This document shows positions 46,960 through 58,640 of a DNA stretch of 64,000 nt, in pieces. This DNA is from Lepturacanthus savala (Eukaryota; Chordata; Actinopteri; Scombriformes; Trichiuridae), in assembly GCA_030544235.1 (NCBI GenBank), contig CM060465.1, forward strand, positions 34,672,488-34,736,487, read 5' to 3'. Within the stretch, counting starts at the first letter, position 1. Each line of letters opens with the position of its first letter. Under the pieces are notes generated by a model. The model had not been told where the DNA came from. It searched no databases and saw only the letters and a list, made by a program, of their open reading frames with translations. The position numbers were made by a program, and so were the translations under genes.

Positions 46960-47260
46960 GCTACGTTCACACTGCAGGGCTTGATGCTGAAATCAGAGTT
47001 TTTGGTGAAAGCGTTCACATTTCCAATTAAATGCAGCTTGTATGTGATCTCCTGTGTGAACGTCATACGACCCAAAACCGTCCCGCAGGCGCAGAAAAGG
47101 ACATAACAACGTCACACGCAGCTAGCGTGCTCAATGTTTGGTGGATGGATGGTAATATGGATGCTAATGGATGCTAATAGTAGATCGATTGTCGTTGTTG
47201 TCCAACCGGAGCAAGCAGATCTGCATCGGATTTAGGAGGAAAGAAATCTGTGGTGGAATT
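46960..47260 (+). mobile_element. TACGTTCACACTGCAGG interspersed element, hAT-like
   Basis: The sequence TACGTTCACACTGCAGGGCT at 46963, then GCGTTCACATTTCCAATTAA, TGTGAACGTCATACGACCCA and CGCAGGCGCAGAAAAGGACA resembles a non-autonomous element I know from many fish genomes, probably of the hAT superfamily. The far end (CGTCACACGCAGC near 47110) and a region with two ATGGATGCTAAT copies follow. Family assignment is from memory. Confidence 0.6.
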
Positions 47261-47339
47261 AGAAGCGTTTTAAAACTTAAACTCAACGTTCTCCTGTTTT
47301 ACTCCCAAACGACTCCATGAAGCTGCAACAGAAGTTACT

Positions 47340-48330
47340 ACTTCTATGAGGTGTGTCTCCTTTTATTAAAATGTATTGATGAAAGTCGGCCATCTGCGCG
47401 GCTAGCGGCGGCATCATTAGCTTTCAGAGGATTAGCCCTGAGTTTATAGGCCGGGACATGAAGGCAGCAGGAGTTTTGTGTAGCGGTATTAGCATACCTC
47501 CTCACCGCTCCTGCACGTCGGATGTGACTTGTGTTTATTGTCCAAGTTTTACTGCTGCGCCTCCTCTCCGTCTCATTACTCCCTGATATCCCAGGCATTC
47601 TGCAGGAGGCGTTCGGAGGATTTTCCCCCTCCGCTTCATCCACGTGTTCCCTGCTCTCCTGAATACGAGCAGACAGCTGGAATTAAATGATGATATCTGA
47701 GAATAGAGCCTCGGTCTCAGGGCAGCGGCTGACGACAAACGATAGCGTTATCCTCCCATCAAAAGCCTCATTATTCCAGACAATTCCAGTATATTCATTA
47801 TTAGCTGCGTTTTCTGCAGCTTCTTCCTCTTTTTGCCTGTCTAACAGTCGGTTGAAATAGTGGCGGATCCACTCGGGAGAGCCTTAATATTTCTCGTTCC
47901 GGAGGCTCGGCTAATGGGATAATGGCGTCGTAATAACCCGCAGGATCGTTCTCAAAGAGTTTTTTTTTGTTGAGCAACATGAGAGAGTTCATTATGCATG
48001 TTCTACACGAGGCGGATTTATCTGTAAAACTATACGGAAAAAAAGAAAAGAGACGGGCCCCTAATTGAGCCATGAGGTGCACCGCGTATGAGCGACGCGG
48101 TAATTGCGCATAAAAGCACATTCTTTTCCATTTCTCCAAAGGTTTTCTGCAGCAGAAACGTAAATATGAGTTTGTTGCTCTGGGAAAACGTGTCTTTCTG
48201 ACACAGTCGTGATGGATTCAGACACTTATTACGTTTCAAACCCTGCTGTGTTTATCAGGAATATCCAATCCTGCAGGATGGATGTGTCTGACAGTCACGC
48301 TGAGGTATAAATATTCATGTTTAGAGTGAA
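47340..48330. other. Long non-repetitive island, candidate conserved non-coding elements
   Basis: Nearly 1 kb of repeat-free sequence with relatively high G+C and CpG. It includes CATTATTCCAGACAATTCCA, GAGCCTTAATATTTCTCG, GGCTAATGGGATAATGGCGT, TCATTATGCAT (47989-47999) and CCCCTAATTGAGCCATGAGG, the last near 48058. Overlapping minus-strand frames (47344-48239) share no family and are judged non-coding. It is one of the best candidates for deep conservation in the window. Confidence 0.5.
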
Positions 48331-48454
48331 AATAGAGAATATTAACTGCTGGTTTTATATCACTGGACTCAAGGAACACCCACGACTAAGTGTTTGCAAC
48401 GAAATCACCATCATGCAGTGGTGTGAACAGACTTTTTGAAGGGTAGGGGAATCT

Positions 48455-49625
48455 TCGACAGTAAAGAGGGCACTTTAGCACACTTTTTAGTTCTCAGAGG
48501 GCACTTTAGCATATGTTTTTTTCAACAATTGAGCCACATGAACCCCAGTGCTTTTGCTTTTTAGTTTCTAGAGGGCACTTTAGCATGTTTTATAGCCCAG
48601 AGAGCAATTTAACATGCATTTCAGCATGTTTTTGGGCTTCTAGGGGGCACTTTAACACACCTTTTGACTCCTAGAGGGCACTTTAGCATAGGTTTTTTCA
48701 ACAATTGGGCCACATGAACCCCAGTGCTTTCGCTTTTTAGCTTATAGAGGGCACTTTAGCATGCTTTATAGCTCAGAGAGCAATTTAACATACATTTCAG
48801 CTCACATGAGGGCACTTCAGCATGTTTTGGGCTTCTAGGGGGCACTTTAACATGCTTTTTGACTCCTTGAGGGCACTTTAGAAAACGTTTTTTCAACAAT
48901 TGGACCAAATGAACCCTAGTGCTTTCGCTTTTTAGCTTCTAGAGGGCACTTTAGCATGCTTTATAGCCCAGAGAGCAATTTAACATACATTTCAGCTCAC
49001 AAAAGGGCACTTCAGCATGTTTTCGGGCTTCTAGGGGGCACTTTAACATGCTTTTTGATCCCTAGAGGGCACTTTAGCATATGTTTTTCAACAATTGGGC
49101 CACATGAACCCTAGTGCTTTCGCTTTTTAGCTTCTAGAGGGCACTTTAGCCTGCTTTATAGCCCAGAAAACAATTTAACATGCATTTCAGATCACAAGAG
49201 GGCACTTCAGTATGTTTTTTGGCTTCTAGAGGGCACGTTAACATGCTTTATAATTTTTAAAACAACACTTTAACACACTTTTTGACTCCTAGAGGGCACT
49301 TTAGCATATGTTTTTTCAACTATTGGGCCACATGAACCCCAGTGTTTTCACTTTTTAACTTCTAGAGGGCACTTCAGCATGTTTTTGGCTTCTAGAGGAC
49401 ACGTTAACATGCTTTATAATTTTCAAAATGGCACTTTAGCACACTTTTTGACTCCTAGAGGGCACTTTAGCCTGCTTTATAGCCCAGGGACCAATTTAAC
49501 ATACATTTCAGCTCACAAAAGGGCATTTCAGCATGTTTTTGGGCTTCTAGGGGGCACTTTAACATGCTTTTTGACTCCTAGAGGGCACTTTAGCAGATAT
49601 TTTTCCAACAATCGGGCCACGTGCA
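48455..49625 (-). repeat. TAAAGTGC minisatellite, block 3, inverted
   Basis: Here the + strand reads GAGGGCACTTTAGCATG, the complement of the other blocks. A higher-order unit of about 180-290 bp is marked by CAACAATTGGGCCACATGAA or close variants near 48523, 48699, 48891, 49089, 49317 and 49604. At least 17 GCACTTTA words lie on the + strand, counted by eye. Confidence 0.92.
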
Positions 49626-50380
49626 CGCCCCTGGCATCACATCTTTTCCTCTGAAATGTTGTAAAATGCTCAAATATGTGGATTTTCTTCTATTCTCTGT
49701 TTTATATCATAGTAGAATCGACTTTTGATTCCAGGTTTAAGTCCAATAACCTCTGTGGTTGTAGAGATAATCCACATTTATCATCATTTAGAGCAGAAAA
49801 ACTGAAACATTAATCACCAAATATATTGATACTTGATTAAGAAGAATCTTTCTTTCTGACACTGTTTATCAGGAATATCCAGTATTTCAGGACTGGGTGT
49901 ATTTGTCACACTAACGTCTAAATATTCATGTTTTACAGTAAAAATTCACGTCTTTTTCTTTCTGACATGTTTAAAAACGCTGGGAGGCTTTAAACGTCAC
50001 TCAAACCTTCATGTTTGATGGAAACTCTTGATTATGGTGCTGTAACATCAGGTCCTGACAGCAGCACTTTCCATCCCAGGCCTCAGCAGCAGCAGGTAAT
50101 ACTTTAATGGTTTAATAACTCCTCCCCTGAGCCTTTTACCTGCAGCGGCGCTTTATTAACTAATTTCTATTCATTATTAAACCCCCGCAGATCCTGATTT
50201 AATTACACATTCATTCAAGGAAATAGCAAGTTAATCATTAATGAGACTAGTCAATAAAATCAGCCATCGACCTGTGTTGAAAACACATTGAAGCATTCAG
50301 ATAATACTCAGAAAACATCATTAATGCTCTGATGCATGATGTGTACATTAAATTAAATGTAAAAATACAGATAGATATCC
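49625..50380. other. Intergenic sequence
   Basis: Mixed AT-rich sequence. TATCAGGAATATCCA near 49867 repeats a phrase from 48256, so a small duplication is present. No gene is recognised. Confidence 0.4.
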
Positions 50381-51400
50381 AAGTTCAGTGTTTTATTTGG
50401 TAAAAAAAACAAAAAATCTATTTAAAAGACAGCCTTTAGTTGTGAGATAGTGATTTTACATGAGCAATAGGGATATCCTGGTCGTGTGACCTCAGAAATT
50501 GTATCTCCTTCAAAATAAAAGCCCCCCTTTAATCATTAATTTGATTAGTCAGCAAAATCAGCTATTGACACATGTTGTCCATTTGCTTTTATTGAAGCAA
50601 ATATCTTAATGCTTCAATAAAAGACAATATTAGTCATAATAAAACATGTTTTGAATGTGTTTACTATTTAAAAAGTGTCTAAATTATAGATATATTTAAA
50701 AAAATATAAGAAAAAGTTGTAAACATAGTCTTAGGATAGTTTAAAGGTAAAAAAAAATTCAAAATTCTGAATAAAAGACAACCTTTAGTTGTGAGACAGT
50801 GATTTTACATGAGCAATAGGGATATCCTGGTCATGTGACCTCAGAGATTGTAACTCCTTCAAAATAAAAGCCTCTCTCACTCCTCAGCTATTGACACATG
50901 TCTATTTGCTTTTATTGAAGCAAAGATCTTAATTCTTCAATAAAAGACAATGACGCATTAAGATATTTATATATGAATGATAATACATGAAATATTAGAC
51001 ATAATAAAACGTGTTTTGAATGTTTTTACTATTTAAAAAGTGTCTAAATAATAGATATATTTAAAAAAAATATATAAGAAAAAGTTGTAAACATAGTTTT
51101 AGGATAGTTTAAAGGTAAAAAAAAAAAATCCCAAATGCAATAGGGATATCCCAGTCATGTGACCTCAGAAATTGTATCTCCTTCAAAATAAAAGCCCTCT
51201 TTTAATCATTAATTCGATTAGTCAAATTAAATGTAAAAAAAAGACTTTACTGACTCCAGATAGTGAGTTCAGTGTTTTATTTGGTAAAAATGTTCCAATA
51301 TTCTGAATAATGCCCACATATCAACAGTGATATCCTGGTCATGTGACCTCATAAATGGTATGTCCTTCAAAATAAAAGCCCCCTTTTCACCCCTAACTGT
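50380..51400 (+). repeat. Tandem repeat of about 350 bp, 3-4 copies
   Basis: GGATATCCTGGTCATGTGAC-type blocks start at 50471, 50820, 51144 and 51328, each followed by CTCCTTCAAAATAAAAGCC. The first two units also share TTGCTTTTATTGAAGCAAA, AAAAAGTGTCTAAAT and AAAAGTTGTAAACATAGT. The last copies are shortened. There is no coding content. Confidence 0.85.
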
Positions 51401-51529
51401 CAAAACATTTTATACAACAGCTTTTTAGAAAAATGTAGATAAACTAATTGTTTCCATGTGGCACCACTGAACGTGCATTTAGAATTTATTCCTTATTATA
51501 AAGCATTCATATTCAAATCTGATCCAGAT

Positions 51530-51740
51530 ATTTGACGTTTTTTACGGAGCTAAACCAAATTAAAGGAAAGCGTCAGATCAGATGGATGTGATACGCTACA
51601 GATCCTCTCCTCTATTGTGCTCCCAATATTAAAGATTAAAGATTCAGCCGGAGATTCCCCAGAGATTCTCCTCCCAGAACAGATTCCTGCAGCCACAAAT
51701 CACCGCGACGCGGAAAATACTGAACACGCTGCGGAAGAGT
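51530..51740. other. Candidate conserved non-coding element
   Basis: A short non-repetitive segment with GGATGTGATACGCTACAGAT and CAATATTAAAGATTAAAGAT lies between two repeat blocks. Its composition differs from both neighbours. A functional role is only inferred. Confidence 0.35.
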
Positions 51741-51894
51741 CGTCCTATGATTAATAAGCAGGAGGAAGGAACCAGAAAGGACCCAAATATAAACTCAGAG
51801 ATTTATTACAATCAAAGCAAGTGGCTGCACTGACCACAGGAGTCACATGTGTAGAAAGAATAAGAGTTAACGGCTCTGTTTTTTTTACTACTGA

Positions 51895-53070
51895 GGAATA
51901 ATACATGTGCTGAAGTGCCCTTAAAAGCCAAAAGTGTGCTAAAGTGCCCTCTTGGGAGAAAAATCATTTTAAAGTGTCATTGTGGGAGCTAGACACATGC
52001 TAAAGTGCCCTTTGGCAGAAAAAGCATGAGCTAAAGTGCCCTCTAGAAGCCAACACATGTGCTAAAGTGCCCTCTAGGAGCTAAGAAGCATTTTAAATGT
52101 CCTCTAGGAACCAGATCTCGTGCTATAATGCCCTTTTTGGAACTACAATTCATTTTAAACTGTCCTTTTTGGAGCTAGGTGTATGCTAAAGTGTCTTTTA
52201 GGAGAAAATGTTCTAAAGTGTCCTCTTGGGAGCTAAAAATCATTTAGCATGTGTCTAGTTCCCACAAGGACACTTTAAAAGTGCCCTTTGGCAGAAAAAG
52301 CATGTTCTAAAGTGCCCTCTAGAAACCAACGCATGTTCTAAAGTGCCCACTAGGAGCCAAAACATGTGCTAAAGTGCCCTCTAGGAGCCCTCTAGGAGCC
52401 AAATCTCGTGCTATAGTGCCCTTTTGGGAACTACAATTCATTTTATACTGTCCTTTTTGGAGCTAGGTGTATGCGAAAGTGTCTTTTAGGAGAAAAGGCA
52501 TGTTCTAAAGTGCCCTTAAAAGTGATCATTTTAAAGTGTCCTTGTGGGAGCTAGACGCATAAAGTGCCCTTTGTGAGAAAAAGCATGAGCTAAAGTGCCC
52601 CCTAGAAACCAATGCATGTGCTAAAGTGTCTTCTAGGAGTTAAGAAGCATGTTAAAGTGCCCTCTAGAAGCCAAAACATGTGCTAAAGTGCCCCCTAGGA
52701 GCAAAGAAGTATTTTAAAATGCCCTCCAGGAACCGCATGTTATGCTATAGTGCCCTTTTGGGAACTACAAATCATTTTATACTGTCCTTTTTGGAGCTAG
52801 ATGTATGCTAAAGTGCCTTTTAGGATAAAACACATGTTCTAAAGTGCCCTCTAGAAACCAATACATGTGGTAAAGTGCCCTCTAGGAGCTAAGAAGCATT
52901 TTAAAATGCCCCCTAAGAGCCAAAGTGTGTGCTATAGTGCCCTTTTGGGAACTAAAATGCATGATAAAGTGTACTCCAGGTGAAAAACATGTGCTAAAGT
53001 GCCCTCTAGGAGCTAAAAACCATGTTAAAGTGCCCTCTCGGAGCCAAAATGCATACTGTTGGCAGCTAAA
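51895..53070 (+). repeat. TAAAGTGC minisatellite, block 4
   Basis: Diverged units of about 30 bp (GCTAAAGTGCCCTCTAGGAG, GCATTTTAAA, AGAAAAAGCATG) occur with a higher-order pattern: TTTTGG..ACTACAATTCATTTTA.ACTGTCC recurs near 52136, 52425 and, in variant form, 52756. The orientation matches blocks 1, 2 and 5. Confidence 0.9.
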
Positions 53071-53137
53071 ACACATGACACGAGGGTAAAATTAGCTTTG
53101 TAAACTTCCTCTGAAGGTGTCTTCACACTAAGAGTTG

Positions 53138-53138
<1 letters not shown>

Positions 53139-53169
<31 letters not shown>
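53139..53169. repeat. (CA)n microsatellite
   Basis: About 15 uninterrupted CA units. Confidence 0.97.
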
Positions 53170-53172
<3 letters not shown>

Positions 53173-53229
53173 TGTGATCCATTAAGGTGACAATAAGAAG
53201 AGTCTGTGGCAGGAAAAAAAAAAGACTAA

Positions 53230-53800
53230 CTATAGATCTGAATGCAAATGGTGTGTGTGGAGTGAACAGCAGCTCATTCTTCAGGGAAACTGCTGCTGCC
53301 GGAGAACAGGAAGGCTGGTAAACAGGAATTAAACGAGGCCGCGGCTGTCGCCATGACATTTCTGCTCCGAGATTAATAATGAAGGAGATTACAGGAACCT
53401 CGACGGGGACGAGCCGATGAGACAAAAACCCCGGGAAGATTATTGGAAGGCTGACAGCCCACGTCAAATAACAGAAAAACCCCAGACAGCTGTTGTGAAA
53501 TTAATATTTTATGGGCTCCATCAAAGGCTGCGAGGAGGAACCTCAGCGATCTGGGAGGTTGAGTCTGAATCCACAGAACTAGAGAAAAGAGGCCGTTATC
53601 AGTCTCCTGGAAAAACCAGGGAAAAGACGACTGGAGGAGAGTCTTGTTGTTTCCTGTGAATCGAGCCGAGTTAAACGTATTGTTGTGGGAATCCAGGTGG
53701 GACACTGGATCTGTCGGAGGAAACCATCGACCGGCGACCAACGGGAGGGAAAAGAAGCTAAAGGTGAAGATGGAGGTCAGGATGATGATGGGGGGTCGGC
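53230..53800. other. Non-repetitive GC-richer island
   Basis: This island lies between two TAAAGTGC blocks. It contains GAGATTAATAATGAAGGAG and CCGCGGCTGTCGCCATGACA. Open frames of up to 122 codons on the minus strand (53373-53741) and 80 codons on the plus strand (53417-53659) overlap and resemble no known protein. A candidate conserved non-coding element. Confidence 0.4.
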
Positions 53801-53814
53801 CCCGGGTGGCCCAA

Positions 53815-55315
53815 CTGATGAAAAACGTGTTAAAGTGTCCTCTTGGGAGCTAAAACATGTTTAGGTACTCTTTTGGTAGATAAAAAGCATGCCAACGTGC
53901 CCTCTAGGAGCCAAAACACATGCTAAAGTGCCCTCTAGGAGCAAAAACATGTGGTAAACTGCCCTCTAGGAGCCAAACAGCATGTTAGAGTGCCCATTTT
54001 GGAGCTAAAACATATACAAAAGTGTCCTCTAGGAGCAAAAATGTGTGCTAAAGTTCCCTTTATGAGCCAAAATGTGTGCTAAAATGCCCTCATGGCAGCC
54101 ATAACATGTGCCAAATTGTCATCTAGGAGCCAAAACACATGCAAAACTTCTCTCCAGGAGCTAAAATGCATGTTAGAGTGCCATTTTGGGAGCTAAATCA
54201 CATACTAAAGTGCCCTTTTGCGAGCCAAATGCATGCTAAAGTGCCTTTGAAGAAAAATGTGTGCTAAAATGCCCTCAAGGAACCAAAACACATGCTACAG
54301 TGGCCTCTTAGTAGCTAAAAAGTGTGTTAAAGTGCCCATTTTGGAGCTAAAACATATACAAAAGTTCCCTTCACAAGCCAAAATGTGTGCTAAAATGCCC
54401 TCATGGCAGCCAAAAGATTATCTATGAGGCAAAACGCATGCTAAAGTTCTCTCAAGGAGCTAAAAAGTGTGTTAAAGTGCCCTTTAGGAGCCAAAATGTA
54501 TGCTAAAGTGCCCTCTAGAAGCAAAAACATGTGTTTAAGTTCCCTTTTACGAGCAAAATGTGTGCTAAAATGCCCTCATGGTAGCCGTAATGTGTGCTAA
54601 AGTGCCCTCTAGAAGCAAAAAAGTGTACTAAAGTTCCCTTTACGAGCCAAAATGTGTCCTAAAATGTCCTCATGGCAGCCAAATTGTGCCAAAACGTCAT
54701 CTAGGAGCCAAAATGTATGCTAAAGTTCCCTTTTATGAACCAAAATATTGTCCTCAAGGAGCCAAAACACATGCTATAGTGGCCTCTTGGTCGCTAAAGG
54801 TGTGTTAAAGTGCCCTCAAAGAGCCAAAATGTGTGTTAAAGTGCCCTATAAAAGCATGTTCAAGTGCCATTTATGGAGCTAAAACATATACAAAAGTGCC
54901 CTTAACGAGCCAAAATGTGTGTTAAAGTGCCCTCTAGGAGCTAAGAAGCATGCACATGCACTAAAGTGTCCTCATGGCAGCCATAATATGCACTGAAGTG
55001 CCCTCTAGGAGCTAAGAATCATGTTAAAGTGCCCTCCAAGAGCCAGAATCTGTGCTAATGTGCTCTCTTTGGACCTAAAATGCATGCTAACGTGCCCTCT
55101 AGGAGCCAAAACATGAGCTAAAGTGCCCTCTAGGAGCCAAAACATGAGCTAAAGTGCCCTCTAGGAGCCAAAATGCATGCTAACATGCCCTCTAGTAGCC
55201 AAAACATGCTAAAGTGCCCTTTTACAAGCAAAATGTGTGCTAAAATGCCCTCTTTGTAGCCGTAATATGTGCTAACGTGCCCTCTAGGAGCCAAATTGCA
55301 TGCTATCGTGCCCAT
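53815..55315 (+). repeat. TAAAGTGC minisatellite, block 5
   Basis: About 1.5 kb of diverged units of about 30 bp (GTGCTAAAGTGCCCTCTAGG, AGCCAAAATG, CATGGCAGCC). Near-identical neighbours occur at 55098-55170, while most others differ, so this block is older or mixed. It ends sharply at a non-repetitive island. Confidence 0.92.
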
Positions 55316-55770
55316 TTCCGTCTCCTTGCCTCATTACCATCATCATTTTTCAGCCGTCTGAAGGCAGAACAACGGAGTTTGACGCAGCAGTGATGACAGC
55401 AACACAGGATCAAACCCGTTTAGATCGACAGCTGAATTTAATCTGGGACTTTCTGCCGCTTGTTTCTCTCTGATCGTTGATTTTACTGCTCGGCTTCCTC
55501 CCGTTTTGACATTTGTTTAAGCAAAAAAAGGCCCGACCGGTGTCATGGCGGAGCAGGTTTAACAGTTTTATGGGGACGTTATTCTCCGGCTACAGTCACG
55601 GCAGTGATATAATTGGCTGTTTTTTCACATGTGGTAATTCCCTCTGACAGAGTCTAAGCCGCGATAGTCACATAACGTCTGTGGCATTTGAGCAGGAGGC
55701 TGCGTGTAAATATGTGGTGATGCAGGCTTCTGTCAGGATGAAGGTCACTCAGCTCCAACCAGACCCTTCA
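55316..55770. other. Candidate conserved non-coding element
   Basis: The block is free of repeats and includes CTTGCCTCATTACCATCATC, GTGATATAATTGGCTGTTTT and CACATGTGGTAATTCCCTC. It sits exactly between two minisatellite fields. No exon is recognised. Deep conservation would be expected if it is regulatory. Confidence 0.45.
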
Positions 55771-55999
55771 TCATGTTCTGGAACACTCGGTTTTAATGGA
55801 AACACATCTCCGCTTGTTTAGGACTAAAAGTACGAATGAGTCCACGTAGCTTCAGGTTGGGATCTGCTCATCTATGAGGTTCTGTTTCATATCATTTTAC
55901 AGATGTCGACTGTCAAAGTGTCAGAAGTTGCAGCTTCAAGCTCTTTTGATTTTCAGCAGACTGAGTTTAACATGTTTATTTGCATATAAAAGCTTCCTT

Positions 56000-57900
56000 T
56001 AAAGTGTCAAATGTCCCTTTTTCAGTGTCAAATGTTCTTTATCAGATCCAAATGTACGTTTTTGTGTATAAAATGTCCCTTTTTTAGTACAAAATGACCC
56101 TTGTCAATGATAATTGTCCCTTTTTAGTGCCAAATATCTAATTTCAGTGTGAAAATGTCCCTTTTTAGCGTCAAAATGTCCCTTTTCAGCGTCAAATAAC
56201 CAGTTCTGGTGTTAAAATGTCCATTTTCAGCATCAGAATGTCCCTTTTCGGCGTCAAAATATCCTTTTCAGCATCAAAATGTCCCCTTTCAGCATCAAAA
56301 TGTCCCCTTTCAGCATCAAAATGTCCCTTTTCAGCATCAAAATGTCCCCTTTCAGCATCAAAATGTCCCCTTTCAGTATCAAAATGTCCCTTTTCAGCAT
56401 CAAAATGTCCCTTTTCAGCATCAAAATGTCCCTTTTCAGCATCAAAATGTCCCTTTTCAGCATCAAAATGTCCCTTTTCAATGCCAAATAACCAATTCCA
56501 GTGTCAAAATGTCCATTTTCAGCGTCAAAACGTCCATTTTCAGGGTCAAACTTATTTTTTCAGCATCAAAATGTCCCTTTTTATTGGCAAATGTCCCTTT
56601 TTATTGGCAAATGTCCCTTTTTATTGGCAAATGTCCCTTTTCCAGTACCAAAATGTAAAAATATCTCATTTCAGCATCAATGTCCCTTTTCAATGCCAAA
56701 TAACCAGTTTCAGCATCAAAATGTCCCTTTTTAGCGTCAAAATGTCCCTTTTCAGCATCAAAATGTCCCTTTTCAATGCCAAATAACCAATTCCAGTGTC
56801 AAAATGTCCATTTTCAGCGTCAAAACGTCCATTTTCAGGGTCAAACTTATTTTTTCAGCATCAAAATGTCCCTTTTTAGCGTCAAATAACCAGTTCCGGT
56901 GTTAAAATGTCCATTTTCAGCGTCAAAATGTCCTTTTTCAGCGTCAAAATGTCCCTTTTCAGCATCAAAATGTCCCCTTTCAGCATCAAAATGTCCCCTT
57001 TCAGCATCAAACTTCTTTTTTCAGCATCAAAATGTCCCTTTTCAGCATCAAAATGTCCCTTTTCAGCATCAAAATGTCCCTTTTCAGCATCAAAATGTCC
57101 CTTTTCAATGCCAAATAACCAATTCCAGTGTCAAAATGTCCATTTTCAGCGTCAAAACGTCCATTTTCAGGGTCAAACTTATTTTTTCAGCATCAAAATG
57201 TCCCTTTTTATTGGCAAATGTCCCTTTTTATTGGCAAATGTCCCTTTTTATTGGCAAATGTCCCTTTTTATTGGCAAATGTCCCTTTTCCAGTACCAAAA
57301 TGTAAAAATATCTCATTTCAGCATCAACGTCCCTTTTCAATGCCAAATAACCAGTTTCAGCATCAAAATGTCCCTTTTCAGCATCAAAATGTCCCTTTTC
57401 AGCATCAAAATGTCCCTTTTCAGCATCAAAATGTCCCTTTTCAGCGTCAAATAACCAGTTCCGGTGTTAAAATGTCCATTTTCAGCATCAGAATGTCCCT
57501 TTTCAGCATCAAAATGTCCCTTTTCAGCATCAAAATGTCCCTTTTCAATGCCAAATAACCAGTTTCAGCATCAAAATGTCTCCTTTTAGCGTCAAAATGT
57601 CCCTTTTCAGCATCAAAATGTCCCTTTTCAGCATCAAAATGTCCCTTTTCAGCATCAAAATGTCCCTTTTCAGCATCAAAATGTCCCTTTTCAATGCCAA
57701 ACAACCAATTCCAGTGTCAAAATGTCCATTTTCAGGGTCAAAATGTCCCTTTTTATGGGCAAATGTCCCTTTTCCAGTACCAAAATGTATTTTTTAGTCC
57801 TTTTATTGTCAATAAGTGCATTTTATAGCATCAAACATCCCTTTTTAGTACCAATTTTCCCTTTTTGGGGTCAAAATGACATTTTCCATTGCCTTTCTCA
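56000..57900 (+). repeat. 21-bp minisatellite (TCAAAATGTCCCTTTTCAGCA)
   Basis: About 85 units occur, mostly 21 bp, with variant forms such as TTTTTATTGGCAAATGTCCC (three copies at about 56578, four at about 57205) and CCAAATAACCAATTCCAGTG. Higher-order repetition is clear: the motif stretch beginning near 56501 recurs 627 bp later near 57128. The unit length is seven codons and the unit lacks stops in several frames, which yields long repetitive open frames of up to 219 codons. I regard these as non-coding. Confidence 0.95.
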
Positions 57901-58135
57901 GTGTCAATTGTAATTAGTTTGAGTCATTTTTAAGTAGAAAACATCCAAATTCTCTGGTTCCAGCTTCTCTTCTCTGATTATTTCCTGGTTTCTTTAGTCT
58001 CTATAATAATAAACTGATGATCTTTGGACAAAAAAAGACATTTTAGGTTGAATCTTTAGGTTGAATTTAATGAACCAAACAACTAATTGATTAATTCAAT
58101 AGATCAATTAACTATTAGAAGTTGCAGCCTTACTT
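57900..58135 (-). mobile_element. ATCGATTAATCG element, reverse copy
   Basis: TCTCTGGTTCCAGCTTCTC (about 57952), TTCCTGGTTTCTTTAGTC and AACAACTAATTGATTAATTC lie in reverse orientation. The left end abuts the minisatellite. It is the last copy seen in the window. Confidence 0.8.
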
Positions 58136-58249
58136 TTTAGTGACCTCCTTCTCTTACATTTGTTAGATCTATAACCTGCAAACATCTGTAAACTTTAATT
58201 CATTACATTAACATGGATCCATGTATCTGACCCTTTAATAAGCTGGAAT

Positions 58250-58640
58250 TCTTTGTGTAGTTTCACTGATTCTCATCAGAGGAAATGAATTATTCCGACA
58301 CGACGACCACACGACGTGCGTCTGCTGCTTCGCCGAGATCCCATCATCAAAAGAAATATTAACAGAGCCATTCAGCCCCGGCCGCTGAATGGAATCCAAT
58401 TTACAATATGCCTACAAGACCTTTTGATAGTAATATGAGGTGAGAGCGAGTTGGAGATAAAAGAATAGCAGAGAATATTAGAATATATAGAGAAGGCCGC
58501 CGTTCCACGCCCTCCACAATAAAAGCCTGCTTTAAAAGATAATAGGATGTGCTATAAAGCCTGAAAAGACACACACTTGTCTTTTGTCTGAGCAGCAACA
58601 TGTTATGTGTGTGTTGAATAGAGTCTGGCAAAGATATATA
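58250..58640. other. Candidate conserved non-coding element
   Basis: A non-repetitive block with CCATCATCAAAAGAAATATT, GGCCGCTGAATGGAATCCAA, TTTACAATATGCCTACAAG and ACAATAAAAGCCTGCTTTAA. A 76-codon minus-strand frame (58401-58631) matches no family. A regulatory role is inference. Confidence 0.45.

Noticed and set aside
47344..48239. Minus-strand open frames of 67-112 codons, one overlapping another
   Set aside because: They use different frames, share no family similarity and have no splice structure. The region fits a non-coding island better.
53373..53741. 122-codon minus-strand frame
   Set aside because: It overlaps another frame on the opposite strand and has no domain. Its length is possible by chance in GC-richer DNA.
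56209..57798. Long plus-strand frames of 149-219 codons and minus-strand frames over the 21-bp repeat
   Set aside because: The repeat unit is a multiple of three and stop-poor. Several frames are open at once, which is typical of repeats and not of genes.
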